In this document: piece by piece, positions 48,583 to 60,700 of the stretch
Numbering within the stretch: the stretch's first letter is position 1
How the letters are laid out: each line of letters begins with the position of its first letter
Source of the DNA: Ectocarpus siliculosus
Lineage: Eukaryota > Sar > Phaeophyceae > Ectocarpales > Ectocarpaceae
NCBI GenBank assembly: GCA_000310025.1
Contig: FN649727.1
Coordinates: forward strand, 5,309,468 to 5,373,467
DNA length: 64,000 nt
Direction of reading: 5' to 3'
Program-made: the position numbers and the translations under genes
The notes under the pieces: model-generated
What the model saw: the letters and a program-made list of their open reading frames with translations, nothing else
What the model was told of the DNA's origin: nothing
The model's database searches: none

Positions 48583-51328
48583 CTTCATGTCGGCCAGGGG
48601 GGGGGTGGCGGGAGACAGGGGGCGGGTGTCGACCTTTCTCGTTTCTACTTTTTACGTGCTTGCGCTAAGCTGTCGTTGTCGTTGTCTACTTCTGGTGCTG
48701 GTTATGGTTCTGTTGGTGCTGCCCTTGTGTGTTGGCTGCTAGCTTTCTGCTTCTGCTCCGTACCACGTTTTCGTGCGTTGAATGTTTGGTTTGTAACCGA
48801 CGTGTGCCTGTTTGCTCCTTCTCGATCACTCTGTCCCTGTTTCCCGTTGCCGCAGGTTGATCTCATTCCGGGCGGATCTCGCAGAGCTGTGACCTCAGCA
48901 AACAGGCTGGAGTATGTTAACCGTGTCGCGAAACACCACCTCGTCGACGGCGTCAAGGTGACCCCCCCCCCCCCCCCCCATGTTTTATTTCTCTAGCATT
49001 TTGCTTTTTGTGCCCCGTTCTCGGAAGGTTAATTGCCATGGTTTTCACCCGTTGTTCTCTTGGCTTTGCTTTTGGCTGTATTCGCGCCTCGTGTTTTTAA
49101 TTGTCGATGAATCGGCTTCTTCATCTTCGGGCGGCGGTAACTAGCGGCGTTACTGATGTGCTGTTGCTTTCTGTTTTGCTCGTGATCTGGTGTGAGACGC
49201 CACTGCAAAGAACTCTCGAGCAGTGTTTTCCGGCTTCCTGTATCCTCTTGCTGCAGCTAAAACGGGAAAAACGAAACGTTGTCATGTTATTCCTTGTCCC
49301 TCTATCTCTATCTCTCTCGATGTTACAGAAGTTGCTCCGGTAGAAGTAGGAAGCGTGCTTTGCCTCGAAGAAGCGCGTTGTGGGTGACATGGCTAGCAAC
49401 ATCTGTTGTTTTTGTTTTCTGGTAGCACCAACCGCTCATCGTTGCCTTCGTTCGCAAAGCCTTCTGTCCCGCAAAACTAAGAAACACCCCCCGTCCTTTG
49501 TTCGTTGTTCTTAGCCGCAAGCGGAGGCGTTTGTTCGAGGTCTGTGGGAGGTGATCAACCCGCAGTGGCTGCAGATGTTCAGTGAGCCCGAGCTGCAAGT
49601 CTTGATTTCCGGGTCGAACAAGACGGTGGACGTGGAGGATCTCAAGCGACACACGAGGCAAGACCCTCTTTGTTGTGTCAGACTCCTCCCTGTGGTGTCA
49701 AAACGTGGCGCACAGGCCCATACCACGAGCGTTCGTTCTGATCGGGGCACGTTTTTGTTTTCGTCGCCCGTCCCATTCTACACTGTGTATCCATCGTTCG
49801 CAATGTCTGTCTACCTACGCGACCCCAAGCCCTTGCCTCTCTGGCTGAAGAGAACTCAGATCCGGGACAACCTAACAGAGAGGAAATCATCTTCGGTGGT
49901 GTGGTACAATATTGGTTGACCCGCAAACAGCTTCTTTTCTCGTGGCGGTCACACCTCGTTGCTAGAGAAGTGTAGGAGGGAGTTGTAGTGCCATTCGTCA
50001 GCACTCACCGCTGTGAACGGCCACAGCTGAATAGACCCACCACAGTCACCCTCGGATAGGGAGAAGCCGGCGAGAATGTCGTTCTTGCCTGCATGTTGGG
50101 AGTCAGCTTCAGTGCGGTCACGCACGCACTCCGGTGTTGAATACGGTTATTTAGTGCGATGGTATGTCCATTATCTCGCACGCGGATCCCTCTCAACCCG
50201 AACACCTGAGCCTGTCTGTATCAAATTTGGTGCAGTTTTGGTCTCATGATTGTGTCGTTGCATATGTTACAGCATGTGTGCGTTGGTGAGCGGTGCATCA
50301 GCCCTTCGGACCACTAGCGCTTCTTCGCGGTCGTCGCGAGTAACGGCACCCACCATGTTGTGCGCTTACACGCTTGCCTTACGCCGATGATGTTGTGTGC
50401 TGCACGCTTGTCTTGGTATTCTTATGAAGTGTGGTTTCGTCAAGAGGGTAGCAGGACAACCCTATACCTACCGTTGTTTGCAGCTTCCAACGAAAGGCAG
50501 AACATTTCCCGAACACCGTTCCCTAACTTCTCAGTGCTTCCCACAACCTCCCCCCGATCCTTCCCGTCCTGCTGCGCATCATCTCACCGTGGTCAACCCA
50601 CAACCACCCCCCGCCCTTTCGTTTATCGGAACGTGAAACGAACGACGTAGGTACTCCGGAGGGTTCGTCGGCATGGACCGCACCGTGAAGCGGTTCTGGT
50701 CCGTCGTGAGCGCCATGAGCGCCAAGGAGAAGGCGGCGCTGCTGAGGTTCGTCACCAGCTGCGAGCGGCCGCCGCCCCTGGGGTTCGAGTCGATGCAGCC
50801 GCCGTTCTGCGTGCACCGCGTGGGGATACGGTCGGACGGGGAGAGGCTGCCGACGGCGAGCACGTGCTTCAACACGCTCAAGCTGCCGACCTACTCGAGC
50901 GAGAAGGTGCGCGCAATTTTTCGTCACGAACTCTTGGTTGTTCTGTTGGTTTGTTTCAGTGGTCAGAGTGCTGTTTTGTGTTCGTTGGGGTGGTGTTTGT
51001 ATACCCTTTGTTGGGTGTTGGTGTTGTTGCTATTTTTCCCGGGGGTTGGTGTTGTGTGTTTTAGTGGTGGCGCTTGTTGCTCAAGGTTGTCGTGTGGCTG
51101 CTGTTCCTCTGCCATTCGCTGTACTGCGACGATGTCCCCAGATCACGCTATTCGTGAACCTTGGCCTTCTCGCCTGCCCCTACCTCACGCTCCGCCTTCT
51201 TCCCTTCCGGTTGCACCATTTCCCTTCGGAATCGGACAACAAACGCCCGGTGCGTGGGGTCGGTTCAGGTGCTCAGGGAAAAGCTGTTGACGTCCATTTT
51301 CTCCGGCACCGGCTTCGAACTGTCTTAG
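36962..51328 (+). CDS. UBE3C: HECT-type E3 ubiquitin ligase, UBE3C/UBE3B (Hul5) class
   Basis: Exons joined in frame: 36962-37180, 37447-37525, 38016-38183, 38430-38585, 38899-39054, 39475-40083, 40861-40989, 41324-41500, 41728-~42192, 43472-43635, 44273-44416, ~45551-45708, 46529-46726, 46916-47039, 48309-48509, 48856-48957, 49515-49657, 50651-50906, 51269-51328. The N-terminus has an Arg-rich helix and an IQ motif (VSIQSWFRGQ), then QQLLFFYRREQ. The middle has FSHLLVVLDDAELYEKGQPL. The HECT domain runs from GHVLEDGLAAL through EESGIDMGGLFKDFW, LMYPNPSS, LGRILGKALYEGI, FLKTYDGGDVEDL, EPELQVLISG to the catalytic RLPTASTCFNTLKLP and the GFELS end. UBE3C relatives extend ubiquitin chains on proteasome-bound substrates. 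Large Ala/Gly tracts sit in the 39475 and 41728 exons. Three introns (43636, 48510, 49658) have GC donors. The first exon with the ATG, and possibly one near 44.5-45.5 kb, are missing. Confidence 0.92.
40117..40660 (-). repeat. repeat family A, full-length copy, inverted
   Basis: The reverse strand matches 45987-46478 over almost its whole length: CGTCGCTTGGCAACGACG, GCGGTAACCATGAATGGTGG, GTCAAGCACCC, GCAGTTACACAATGCTT, CTGTCATCCGTA, TTTGTAGGGATG. GACTACGGCATG occurs in direct orientation just outside both ends and could be a target-site duplication. It lies in the intron after the 40083 donor of the HECT ligase. Confidence 0.75.
42320..42419. other. assembly gap (100 N)
   Basis: Exactly 100 N, so the true length is unknown. 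It falls in the intron between the HECT ligase exons ending ~42192 and starting 43472, and is followed immediately by a partial copy of an upstream exon. Confidence 0.98.
42420..42690 (+). pseudogene. partial duplicate of HECT ligase exon 39475-40083
   Basis: The sequence right of the gap repeats 39832-40103 with, by eye, a single substitution (CTTCGG to CTTGGG at the donor) before both diverge in a G-rich tract. It covers the 3' 252 bases of the exon and its donor. Its position, out of order in the gene, makes it either a truncated exon duplication or a scaffold-joining artefact. Confidence 0.8.
42711..42998. repeat. repeat family A, two tandem internally deleted copies
   Basis: Two nearly identical 145-bp units (phase marks GTGCATGCCG at 42716 and 42861) each join the two ends of the family A element: GGGACGGAGCACGCCGGGTTCTCAC runs straight into GAAGTGATCGGCTAG and ends CCCAACCCCGATGGCAAACAC. 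The roughly 350-bp interior of the full-length copies is missing. Confidence 0.75.
43031..43165 (-). repeat. repeat family A, truncated copy
   Basis: A third repeat begins at GTGCATGCCG (43031), follows family A through the CATCACCAAGCGCGAAGCGCC block, and stops at a G run. It is more diverged than the tandem copies beside it. Confidence 0.65.
45987..46478 (+). repeat. repeat family A, full-length copy
   Basis: About 490 bases, starting TGTTTGCCATCGGGGTTGG and ending GAGGTCAATGGTCTA. It lies in the HECT ligase intron after 45708 and is in inverted orientation to the copy at 40117-40660. It has no long open frame, so it is non-autonomous. Confidence 0.75.
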
Positions 51329-52083
51329 GCAGCGAAACGGTCGGGATGGCGTTGGGAAGGCCTTGCTCTTTCACGGCGGCGTGGACGGCGCCGATGGAAA
51401 TGTCGTGCCTAGTGCTCAGGACCATGCAGTTAGGTTTAGGACCATTCAGAGGGTGGCTCTTGGTTGCTGCCGCTGTGTGCTGTGCGGCGCCGTTGGTGCT
51501 GTCGCTATACTAGTCACAGCGGTGTGGTCGGAGAGTAGGGTGGTAGATTCATTTTTGTGACGGGAGCATTGGAGAGGTGTGTGTCGTAGCGCGTTTTCTT
51601 TCGTTGGTCTGGTGATGTTGTTGGAGAAGAGGCAGCTGTGGATATCTGCTACTCTACTGGCCGGCGCCATCCAGTTTACGATACACATCGGTGGTGTCCT
51701 GAACGTACGCATGTGGATATATTGGTGAGTGTTTTCAGGAACTACAAAAATTGTTTCTTCGACTGACTGTAGATCGTGAGCTTGCAAAACCTCCCAGGTA
51801 GCCAATGCTTCCTTCACAAGTAGATGGTGACCATAACTGCTGTGGGAGAGAAGCTTTTCTGTATAGCCCCGCGTTGAAGCACGTACGTTCGAAAGGCATC
51901 AAGCAAGGCCGTTGGGCAGGTGGAAACAGCGAGCGCAATGAAATAATCCCACGCTGAGATTGAAGCGATATATCTCCAGGCCTGCGTCGATGTTTTCGCG
52001 CGCTCCTTTCGCCCGACAGCGTCTGAATATCCTAACACCAACAGCCCCGGTGTTTTCTGATCCGTGGGTAGAAATAACACATC
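51329..52083. other. intergenic
   Basis: Holds the 3' UTR of the HECT ligase and upstream sequence of the membrane-protein gene. No exon was supported. Confidence 0.35.
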
Positions 52084-53004
52084 TTTGTTGTTGTTTGCAC
52101 AAAGCCTACGAGTCGCAGTGAAGGTTCTTCATCCGTCTCAACATCTGACGTCAGAACTGCGTCTGACCTCCTGTATCCATCTCCAACCATCCCTGTCAAT
52201 ACCCTTTTGCGCAACCTCATTGCACTCACTTGCGCTAGTAACGACCCTCGGCTGATGCGAGAAACCCCGGAAATACTGGCATTGTCGAACATGCTGGAGC
52301 GGCCGGCGGGACGGTACACGTCCTACGGCGTGACTTGTATCGGTCCCGTCGCCGCAATAACCCTAGCAGCGGCGAGGTACTCAGAAGAGGCCATTAAGGT
52401 CGCGTCAATGGCCTTCCTCGGTCTGATCGTGTTCGCCAACCTGACCATCTTCAAGTGCGGAAAGTGTCTTGTGCGGACAATCAACAGCTCTTTACAGAAC
52501 GCCACGGAACGTAGCAGAAGGAGTTGTACCAGCCCATCGGACAGAGTGGGGCGAACGAACCTCCTGGCAGCGAGGAGGAAGATCAAGATTGCCTTGTATT
52601 TTTGTTTTGTCCTGGCCGTGCAGACCATCGTTTTGCTCATGGTCGCCGTTTGCACGACGTACGGCACGAGCGCACCACTGCTTCTGTTTGGCGTTCCACA
52701 CGGGTACGCACCCTTCGTGTGGTTCGCCTTCAACATCCAGCTGCACGCCGGGAGGAGTAACCGCAGGGGGGCCCAAGGGTCGGCTACTTGTGCTATGGGC
52801 CCGGAACAAGGAGCTTCAGGGTTCATCAGTAGAGTAGCGTCTATGGTCAAAAGCGCCACCAGCTCGCACTATTATTCCAGAAGGGCTGCCAATTCGAATT
52901 CTAGTCAGCAATATGCCAATTCGCATTCTAGTCAGCAATCCATCATTCCGGTTGAGGCCTTCACCTATGGTCCGCAATCCATCGTTCCGGTTGAGACCTG
53001 TTGA
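52084..53004 (+). CDS. multi-pass membrane protein, C-terminal exon
   Basis: The frame is open from about 52084 to the stop at 53002-53004; the first in-frame ATG is 52255, but an upstream exon is likely. At least four hydrophobic segments are visible: GVTCIGPVAAITLAAA, VASMAFLGLIVFANLTIF, IALYFCFVLAVQTIVLLMVA and SAPLLLFGV...FVWFAFNI. Lys/Arg-rich loops separate them (RRSCT, AARRKIK). The hydrophilic tail holds two short tandem repeats (ANS-SSQQ at about 52888-52940 and PQSI-PVE at about 52938-53000). The topology would suit half of a seven-helix protein, but no family is recognised. Confidence 0.5.
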   Translation, partial: FVVVCTKPTSRSEGSSSVSTSDVRTASDLLYPSPTIPVNTLLRNLIALTCASNDPRLMRETPEILALSNMLERPAGRYTSYGVTCIGPVAAITLAAARYSEEAIKVASMAFLGLIVFANLTIFKCGKCLVRTINSSLQNATERSRRSCTSPSDRVGRTNLLAARRKIKIALYFCFVLAVQTIVLLMVAVCTTYGTSAPLLLFGVPHGYAPFVWFAFNIQLHAGRSNRRGAQGSATCAMGPEQGASGFISRVASMVKSATSSHYYSRRAANSNSSQQYANSHSSQQSIIPVEAFTYGPQSIVPVETC

Positions 53005-54742
53005 GACCTTCACCCTAACGAATTTAAACTCTTTCCGCTCATGTCGAGCTTTCACATGGACAACGTTGTTGCTACTACGTCGATCGAACTCCGCTGCTCT
53101 GCTGTAGTTGTGAAGACCAAGAGTCAACAACTTTGTTTCAACCATGCATGGTAAAAGCACGTCAGTGGAAGTGTGCCCTCCTCCGACATGGGGCGCTTGG
53201 TGATGTTTTTATTCACCACGGTAGGACAAACACACAGACATGTGTTTGATCCATGTGCTGTTATAGTATGGTTTTGTTGATGAGGCCGTCGGGGTGTGGG
53301 ATAACCGTTTGGATGCTATGGATACATTCCGGATCGTTTCAGCAGCAGCGTGAGCTCGGCCTTGGCACACGCCGTAGGTAGGCAGAAGCAAGGGGGGGTG
53401 GACGAAAGATGGGTACAATGGCCACAATGAATTATCGGGGGGCAGCGGTAGGTTGCTCGGCTTGGTTGGCCAAATAGATTGGTGGTATGGTGGTGTGCCG
53501 GGTATGTTTTACGGTTAGGACGCAGAAATGGTGTAAGTGTGATCGATCGGAATCCTGTCGGTCTTCCATTGTTTCATCCTTGAGAGAGTAGGAGAGGGTG
53601 TAAGGATTGTATTGTGCTTGGTGCTCGAGCGGTGGGTGTGTTCCCGGTCAATCTCAGGCCACCCCGTATGCTGTCACAGGTCGGTGTCTCGGAGTTACAA
53701 ACGTCGCTAATGCGGATTCAAACATGAAGTTGGGAGGTTTACCGGTAGGTCTCCTAGGTGCGCAGGTAAAGGACATCAACTGCGATCCTACCGAAAATTA
53801 TATTTCAAGGCTACTAGAGATAACGTTTTTGCTCCGAGGGTATGTTGAATCCATTCGGAAAGAAACCGCAACCCCGTGTGATGGGGAATACCACCCGTTA
53901 CCGGCACCCTGGTAGGATTGAAAAGTGTTCCGGGGCTCTTTGGCGAAATAAGACCCCGGGGGCGTAACCAACCGACTAGAGGGAAGAAATTTGTCGTCGA
54001 AAGACGTTGGAGAGATGTGGGGCATCTGCCCCTGTCCTGTTATTAACGGTCATCTCCCCACCTAAGCTTGCTTCTGTTCGCTACCTGGTAGACAAGAGGA
54101 AGGCGATCAGGAGTGACGTACTCCGACCGGCTGGCGGCGAATCGATTCGTTCCTTCGCGATCTTCTGAGTTTATCTCAACGGGGAGTTTGTCTGTCGTTT
54201 CGTCCGTTTAAGGAAGATGATGGAGGCAAATAATCCCAGAAGGATCTACTTGTATGAGTCAATGAAGAAATTCGAAGAGAGAACAACGTTGAGGCACGTT
54301 ACTACTGTGTGGGACTCCACACTTCGATCTTGTTATGTATTCAGATCCATTGTTCTTGCCGCCGCGATTCTCTTGATTCACAGATGTGAATGGGCACACA
54401 ACGACATCATGATTGTCTAATGCCGGGAACGATCCGGGAACCACGGTTTCGTCTCGGGTAGGCAATGCTGATATTCCTCTAAAAAACAAACTATTCATGA
54501 TGACGGTATCGTCCATTATTGACGAAAGACCCGATGGCAGTCATCGTGTCTTCCCGAGTGCGGCTCATGTTTCTTTCTATTCTCAGTGGCTACCATGTTG
54601 AGAGTTGCCATTGAACGACACAAAGTACGTCGCCGCCGCTAACTGGCCCGGCATCAAGGCAAAAACCGCTCTCATCCTCTCCCTCTCATTCATTCCTGTC
54701 AAACTGGTGCGTTGCGTAAACAGGCGGTATCTATCAGGTAGC
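53005..54742. other. no gene recognised
   Basis: Lies between the membrane-protein stop (+) and the aminotransferase stop (-), so it should contain both 3' UTRs. No supported exon, RNA gene or repeat. Confidence 0.35.
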
Positions 54743-57700
54743 TCATTTGGGGGCAGGTAGATCCATCTCTCGGATCCGACGAACCGCTTCTTCGATGGTG
54801 TCACGCCGCTTGCAGATGGCGAAACGTAACAGGGGACGGTCCGGGTCTATCCCCGTACTGTCGGGGAAGTAGAAAATTACGCCGGGAACCACACCCACCT
54901 GTGTGTAAACCGACACGACACACACGGCGAATTTCGTTCGCAGGGCATCACCAAAACAATATTGCAGACAGTCACGGTGGCAATGGTGGTGGTAGCAGTG
55001 GGGGATAATCGTTGTGTTTGAGTGCGCTCCATAGCCTATAAATTGCTCATGCAGGGGTGCCTCCAATCGGAGGTCCGCTTTCCTTTGATCCTTTAAACGA
55101 ATTGGAACTTGGTGTGTGACGGTGTGACGAAACTTTGCCTTGTATTCTCGTTTGAGATGACGCTGACCGCAAAGAGGGACTGGGGCGCAACTTCCCCAGA
55201 GCGCTACTGAGAAGAACCTGATTGTAAAATTGTGTTTCAGAGAGTCGCAGTTCCCGCGAAACGTGCGCTTCCGTTGAGGGTCCCTGTACTATACAGTACA
55301 ATCCAACGACGGAAGCCCGAGTTGGGGCGCACCATCAAGAAAAGTCACAGAAAAGTCACAGAAACAACGAACACCCGCGCGTTTTTACAAGCGTAAATAT
55401 CTGCTCCGTCGCCTCGGGTGAGCGATAACGCTCGCTACGCTCAAGTACCCGGTGCCCTATGCACGTATCGAAAGGCAGCAGCATACATGACACACACGTT
55501 CTTACACAACAACACACCTACTATCTGGGCTTGTGAGGCTGAGGGAGAGGGGGGGGGGTGCGAGCCTCTCGCCGCGTTCCATGAACGATAACCTTCGTTA
55601 CGCTAAGGCGCCCGCTGCACTATGCCCGAATCTGAAGGTAGGCAGCATACATGGTGACACACACACGTTTCCTACACGACAGTATAGTTGGGCCTGTGTG
55701 GCCGAGGAGGGGGGGGGCGGCGGGCGTGGGTACGAGACTCTCAACAATGCCCTAATGTATCTGCGTACAACTCCCACATCCGCGCCGGAGCTGGAAGATC
55801 GACAAAAAAGGTTTGCTGGCGCGTGTATGCATAGAAAAAAGTACTACTTGAGTGCAGAGAGTGTCGTCAGTTGACACACACACATGCACTGACAAATTAC
55901 CGCAGTGTGCCCACACACAGGTACCCTCGAGCTGTATAAAGCAAGGCCGGCACTCTATGTGCAAATCAGATGCAGGTAGGACTGCTGTATCGCAATGTGG
56001 TAGCTTGTGGGAGGCTGACTGCCTCTCCGGTCAAGAGATGCAGTGGAAAGAGAAAAAAAAACTTGAAAACCCCAAAAAATTGAGGTTGCTGTCACGCATG
56101 TTGGTGCTTATCGTTTCGTCGCCTACAAGGGTGAAGAGGCCAATGTCAAGGGATGCGCACGTAGCCCTTTCGATGCTCGTTTTCGGGAGCTTCTTTCTTT
56201 GGTAATTTGGTAATTGACGGCCAAATGATGCCAAAAGGCCCGTTGCAGCGTTTCGCGAAAGAGCTGTGCAGAAGGGGCAACAACCAGCGAGCGGTGGAAA
56301 GGGCAAAACAAAACAAACAACGATGCGGGTGATGCAGGTTGGCGCATATCGTTTGGTCGCCTACAAGGGTGAAGAGGCCAATGTGAAGGGATGCGCACGA
56401 AGCCCTCTCGATGCTCGTTTTCGGGAGCTACTTACTTTGCCAACTGACAACGAAATGATGCCGAAAGGCCAGTCGCAGCGTTTTGGGGACGAGTTGTGCA
56501 CATGGGGCAGGAAGCAACCCAGCGCCTGCCGCTGAAGGGGGCGCCTGACGGGATATTTCCACCCCCGTGCTCCATGCGTTGCGGTTTGCGTCTCCCCCTA
56601 GCATAAACTGTTCTGGTACGTCGCCATCCGATGAGGGACATGCACCAAAGACATGGACACCGAACACAGTGTAGTTCTAGCTCCACATCGATGTAAGATT
56701 TGTGTCGAGGGGATTAGCATGTGTTGAGCAATTGCGGTCTGATCAAGTCGGAGTGTTGCTGGCGGACGAGGTCGGCCGCTGGGAGGAAAAATGTGCTGTC
56801 GCAGGTGGCGTGCACATCGAATGGCTTTGAAACTTGGCACAGAATTGTGTCGACTGGTTCATCGTTCACTCTCAAAAAGTTTCGCGGACATCGGTGAGCA
56901 GGCTGGGGAGTTGTTGTTCATGCGGAAAACATACGGTTTGGGCGGCGGAATAGCGGTAGGATTTGGCCAAACGCTGGTTGTAGGCGCGCTCGCTCTGGTG
57001 GCCCCCAGCGTTGCGGAGACTTGCGGGGCATCCCTGTTCTGTCCTAGCGCATCGAGCCGCGGCTAGCATGGGGCCATCTTGCTCGGTTGTGGAGAACGTG
57101 GTCGGAAAAAAAAATCGTGGATTTGGTTTCCAGGCGCGCGGCGCCTGTGACGTCAGGAAGTGGTTTTTGGTGTACACTAAAAAGGCGTCAAGAGGATGCT
57201 AGTGGGGGCAAAATGCTTGCGTTTGGCACCGGTGTCCGCCTCGATTGAAATTCCAAGAAACTATTTCGAGGTATAGTAAGGCGAAGGTACCGCCGCGATC
57301 TCGTGCTCGTAGCCTTCGCGAGCTGAAAGAAATCGGCCGCGGTCAACAATCTCCGGCCAAGATTAGGTTTGTTTTTTTCCTTCAGTTTCCGCACAGTTTC
57401 CGAAGCAGAAACTAATCCTATTCGGGTTCGAACTGCTGTGCTCAAAGGTGATCAAAGCCGCACGCCACGAGGCCCCTGGCGTTCCACCCTTCTTGCCTAC
57501 AAGAGCACCTACGACTTGAAGCCATCGATTCGGGCTCACCTTAGCATGCGTGAGTAGGAACTTTGCGCACTCCAAGCCTTTGAACCCGAGCGGTGTTGTA
57601 TCCGCGACCAGGAAATGGCCACCCTGCATAAGGCAGGGTCGCACAGGCAAGCAAGACCGATTTGGAGGTGCGCTCGTTGTGTTCAAGTTTCGTGCCGCGG

Positions 57701-60700
57701 TGGGATGGGTGGTTCCAGACGCTTTAGAGGTTGATTCGCGAAGCATCTGCCCAGGGGAGTGAACGGAGCATATCCTGCTGGGTACGAGTTCCGCACAACA
57801 CACTCACCTTTGCACCCCATGACAACACCATTTAGTGGTGATCCTCGACTTCCAACTGGATTTTTACTATGCTCTCGAGGAAGACCGCTGCACAGTGGCT
57901 GCTGTGCGGTGCAACACTTGCCCATGGAAGATGCCGTGAAAACCGTAAGGAACACGATGCGAGCGGAAACATCTTGAGGCAGCAGCACGCACGCACGCTC
58001 ATCATTTAGAGAGGCTGCTCTGTTTGTTGACGCCGTTAAACAGTTGCAGGGCTTCGTTTCCTTGCCTGAGGCCGAGTCACCAAGAACCCCTTTTCCGTCA
58101 GAGCGTTGCCGAGAAGCTCCGCGTTGCCTTCGACCAGCTGCGGAATGCCCTGCGCGAACACCGACGACGAAAACGAACCATCGGGGGGAGGGTTGAGACA
58201 CCTCAAATGTGCGAACACACGAGCAGTACTGCCGTGGCTTCGTTTCCAGGTCAGATGTTGAGCGGCAGCCCAACGCCCACACAGTCAGTCTCACAGAGAT
58301 ATGGCGCGGGACGGAGAGCATACTACATCACATGTAGTGCCGGGAGGTACAGAACGTGTGGAGAGGCCTGATCTCCCACGTCTCCTATGCTAGTTGTACA
58401 TACATGTGTCGCCTTTGACTCCTCGGGAGACAAGTTCATCATCACCCCCCCCGGTGGTGCGCTTGCCAGAAAACAAGAACTTGCCTCGAAAGAGCCGTCC
58501 TCCTCTCCCAGCGCGACTGCCAGTCCGTGCTGCAACGGAGACGGCGCACAATACGACGTGTTACAGTGGTACACGGCTAGTCCTCTGAGCAGCTCCGGCG
58601 TCGACAGCGCCCAGCCTACCCTCCAACCTGTTCGTCGTGTGTTCACGGTTGATTTGTTCCCGTAGGCACACACGGGGGGGCGGAAGAGTCACTCCGTAAA
58701 AATACACAAGATCGACTTCCCGGAATTAGCTCTCAGTGGAATGGATTACTTCGGTGTCTCAAAAGTTATACCCTCTCTTCCACAGGATCGTATCAAATCG
58801 AGGTCTCGCGTTACATACCACCCAGGAAGATAAACACTAGGACTGCAGATGAGCAGACCGCACAACAAAATGCTACCACTTGGTCTGGTGCAAGAAACCT
58901 TTGCTGCTGTTGCCGTTACAACCGGAATTTTATTTCCGCGACCAAAACAACCTCACGGTTTCGAACAATAAACCACTTCCGCATTTGCCCTCGTAAAACC
59001 GGCTTGTAGACCGTGCCGAGAGAGACTTCCACCAAGCAGGCAACGCGCCGTGCATTCGACCACCTACTCCCGAACTACGCCCCACTCGAACGGACAACGC
59101 TCCTCCTCCTCCTCTTCCGTCCTCTTTACCGGTGAGCGAGAAGAGCTTGGACGCGGAGCAGAGGGTGACAGTCCTCTCGAACATACCCTGCTCATCTGCA
59201 ATCCTTAGGTGCCGCGCCTCTCCAAATGTAACGTTCTCGTAGACCTGTTTTGTTTGGTGGGGGGGGGGGGAGGGTTGATGAAAAAGGCCATGCTCGTCTC
59301 GTACGGTTGACCAACGACTGTCCGCTCTTGTTCTCGTACAACCAGCACTCAAATAATACACCGAACTGTCTTCGAACAGGCGGTTGAAAATAAATACGTT
59401 GATACGTACAATACTTGGTTGGGTTGTGCCTCACCGCGTCATATGCACGGAAACCTGCTATAAACAGTCACAAGCTAGGCACCCTTTGCTTTAGCCTAAC
59501 GTTCTCGTAGACCCGGCCACCACATCCGAAGCACAAGCATGACAGGCGCCACAAAAACGTAGGGGCGCGATTTCAGCGACTAGCTAGCCCACAAGCGACG
59601 CTTCACACTCTCAACACGAGTGCATACCAAGCACCCGGCTCATGCTGGAAAACGGCCATCCACGCCGCCACGTTCGCTGTGCAATAAACTCCGTGCTCTC
59701 TACGACAAACGACCCCCAACACACTGTGCACTGACACCCTAGATCGAGCCAGCCAATCCCCTTGCCTCATCGCTGATGACGAAGAGGTTGTACTTGAGTG
59801 CCAATCGAGCGAAGCCTTCCAGCTCCTGAGAGGAAAAAAGCAGCGCCATCAACCCGGGGGGGAGGGGGGGGGGTACCACCGGTAGCGCACGGAAACGACA
59901 AGGATGTTGGCTAGTCAGGAAGGACTACTACCGATTATGTCACCTGGGCTACTCAGCTTCTCCCCCCGGCACAAGCAGGCACACGGCCGACGACCACCTT
60001 TTCGTACCGAACAGCATCGTTTCGGAAGCGCAAGCTAGCCAATGGCACGGAGTCTGACTTGTAAAGCAGCTCGACTGATGTTGCTGTGTTTGTTGTGAAC
60101 CAAGCTCAACAACAAACCACCACAATTTGGCCAAGTAGGGTTGGCCACCGATAGCACTGAAACAAAACAGAAGACGACATAGAAATGAAGATGACGCATG
60201 GGTTTCTACGCTGCCATGTCGAGTGAGGGGTTATAGCCGCCGGGGGCTCTATGCGGAATTTCGATCCACCGTAGGCACCAGGAAAACCATCACCTCCTTG
60301 GTGTAGCAGTGCCCGCACGGATTGTGCGGGGTGTTGATGAGCAGCACCTTCGTCTTCGGTGTGATGGCCTTCTCCAACTGGATCGATGAGTCGATATTTT
60401 GTCCGTATTTCGACAAGCGCGATCGAGCAAGAGTCGAGCCGGTTAGCAGTAAGGACGGGCGGATCACAGAGGGGCGAGAGGGTAACGGAGCACGCAAACA
60501 CTAGGAAAGGGGGACGCGACAACTCTGCAGGCCACGTGGTGCGTGGATCGCGAAAGAGAAGCCGAAAGAGAGGCCAACCAGCAAGCGGGAACATAACCTG
60601 CGGATGAACCAAGGCTGCCCTTGTTTTTTTTTTGTGCCTTGCGGAACGTTGCGGATTGCGTTCGGGTCGCCCCCTATTCACCCCCGTCACGAACACGAGC

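Noticed and set aside
53607-53915. Plus-strand open frame of 102 codons between the membrane protein and the aminotransferase
   Set aside because: No domain, no splice partners and average composition; most likely a chance frame.
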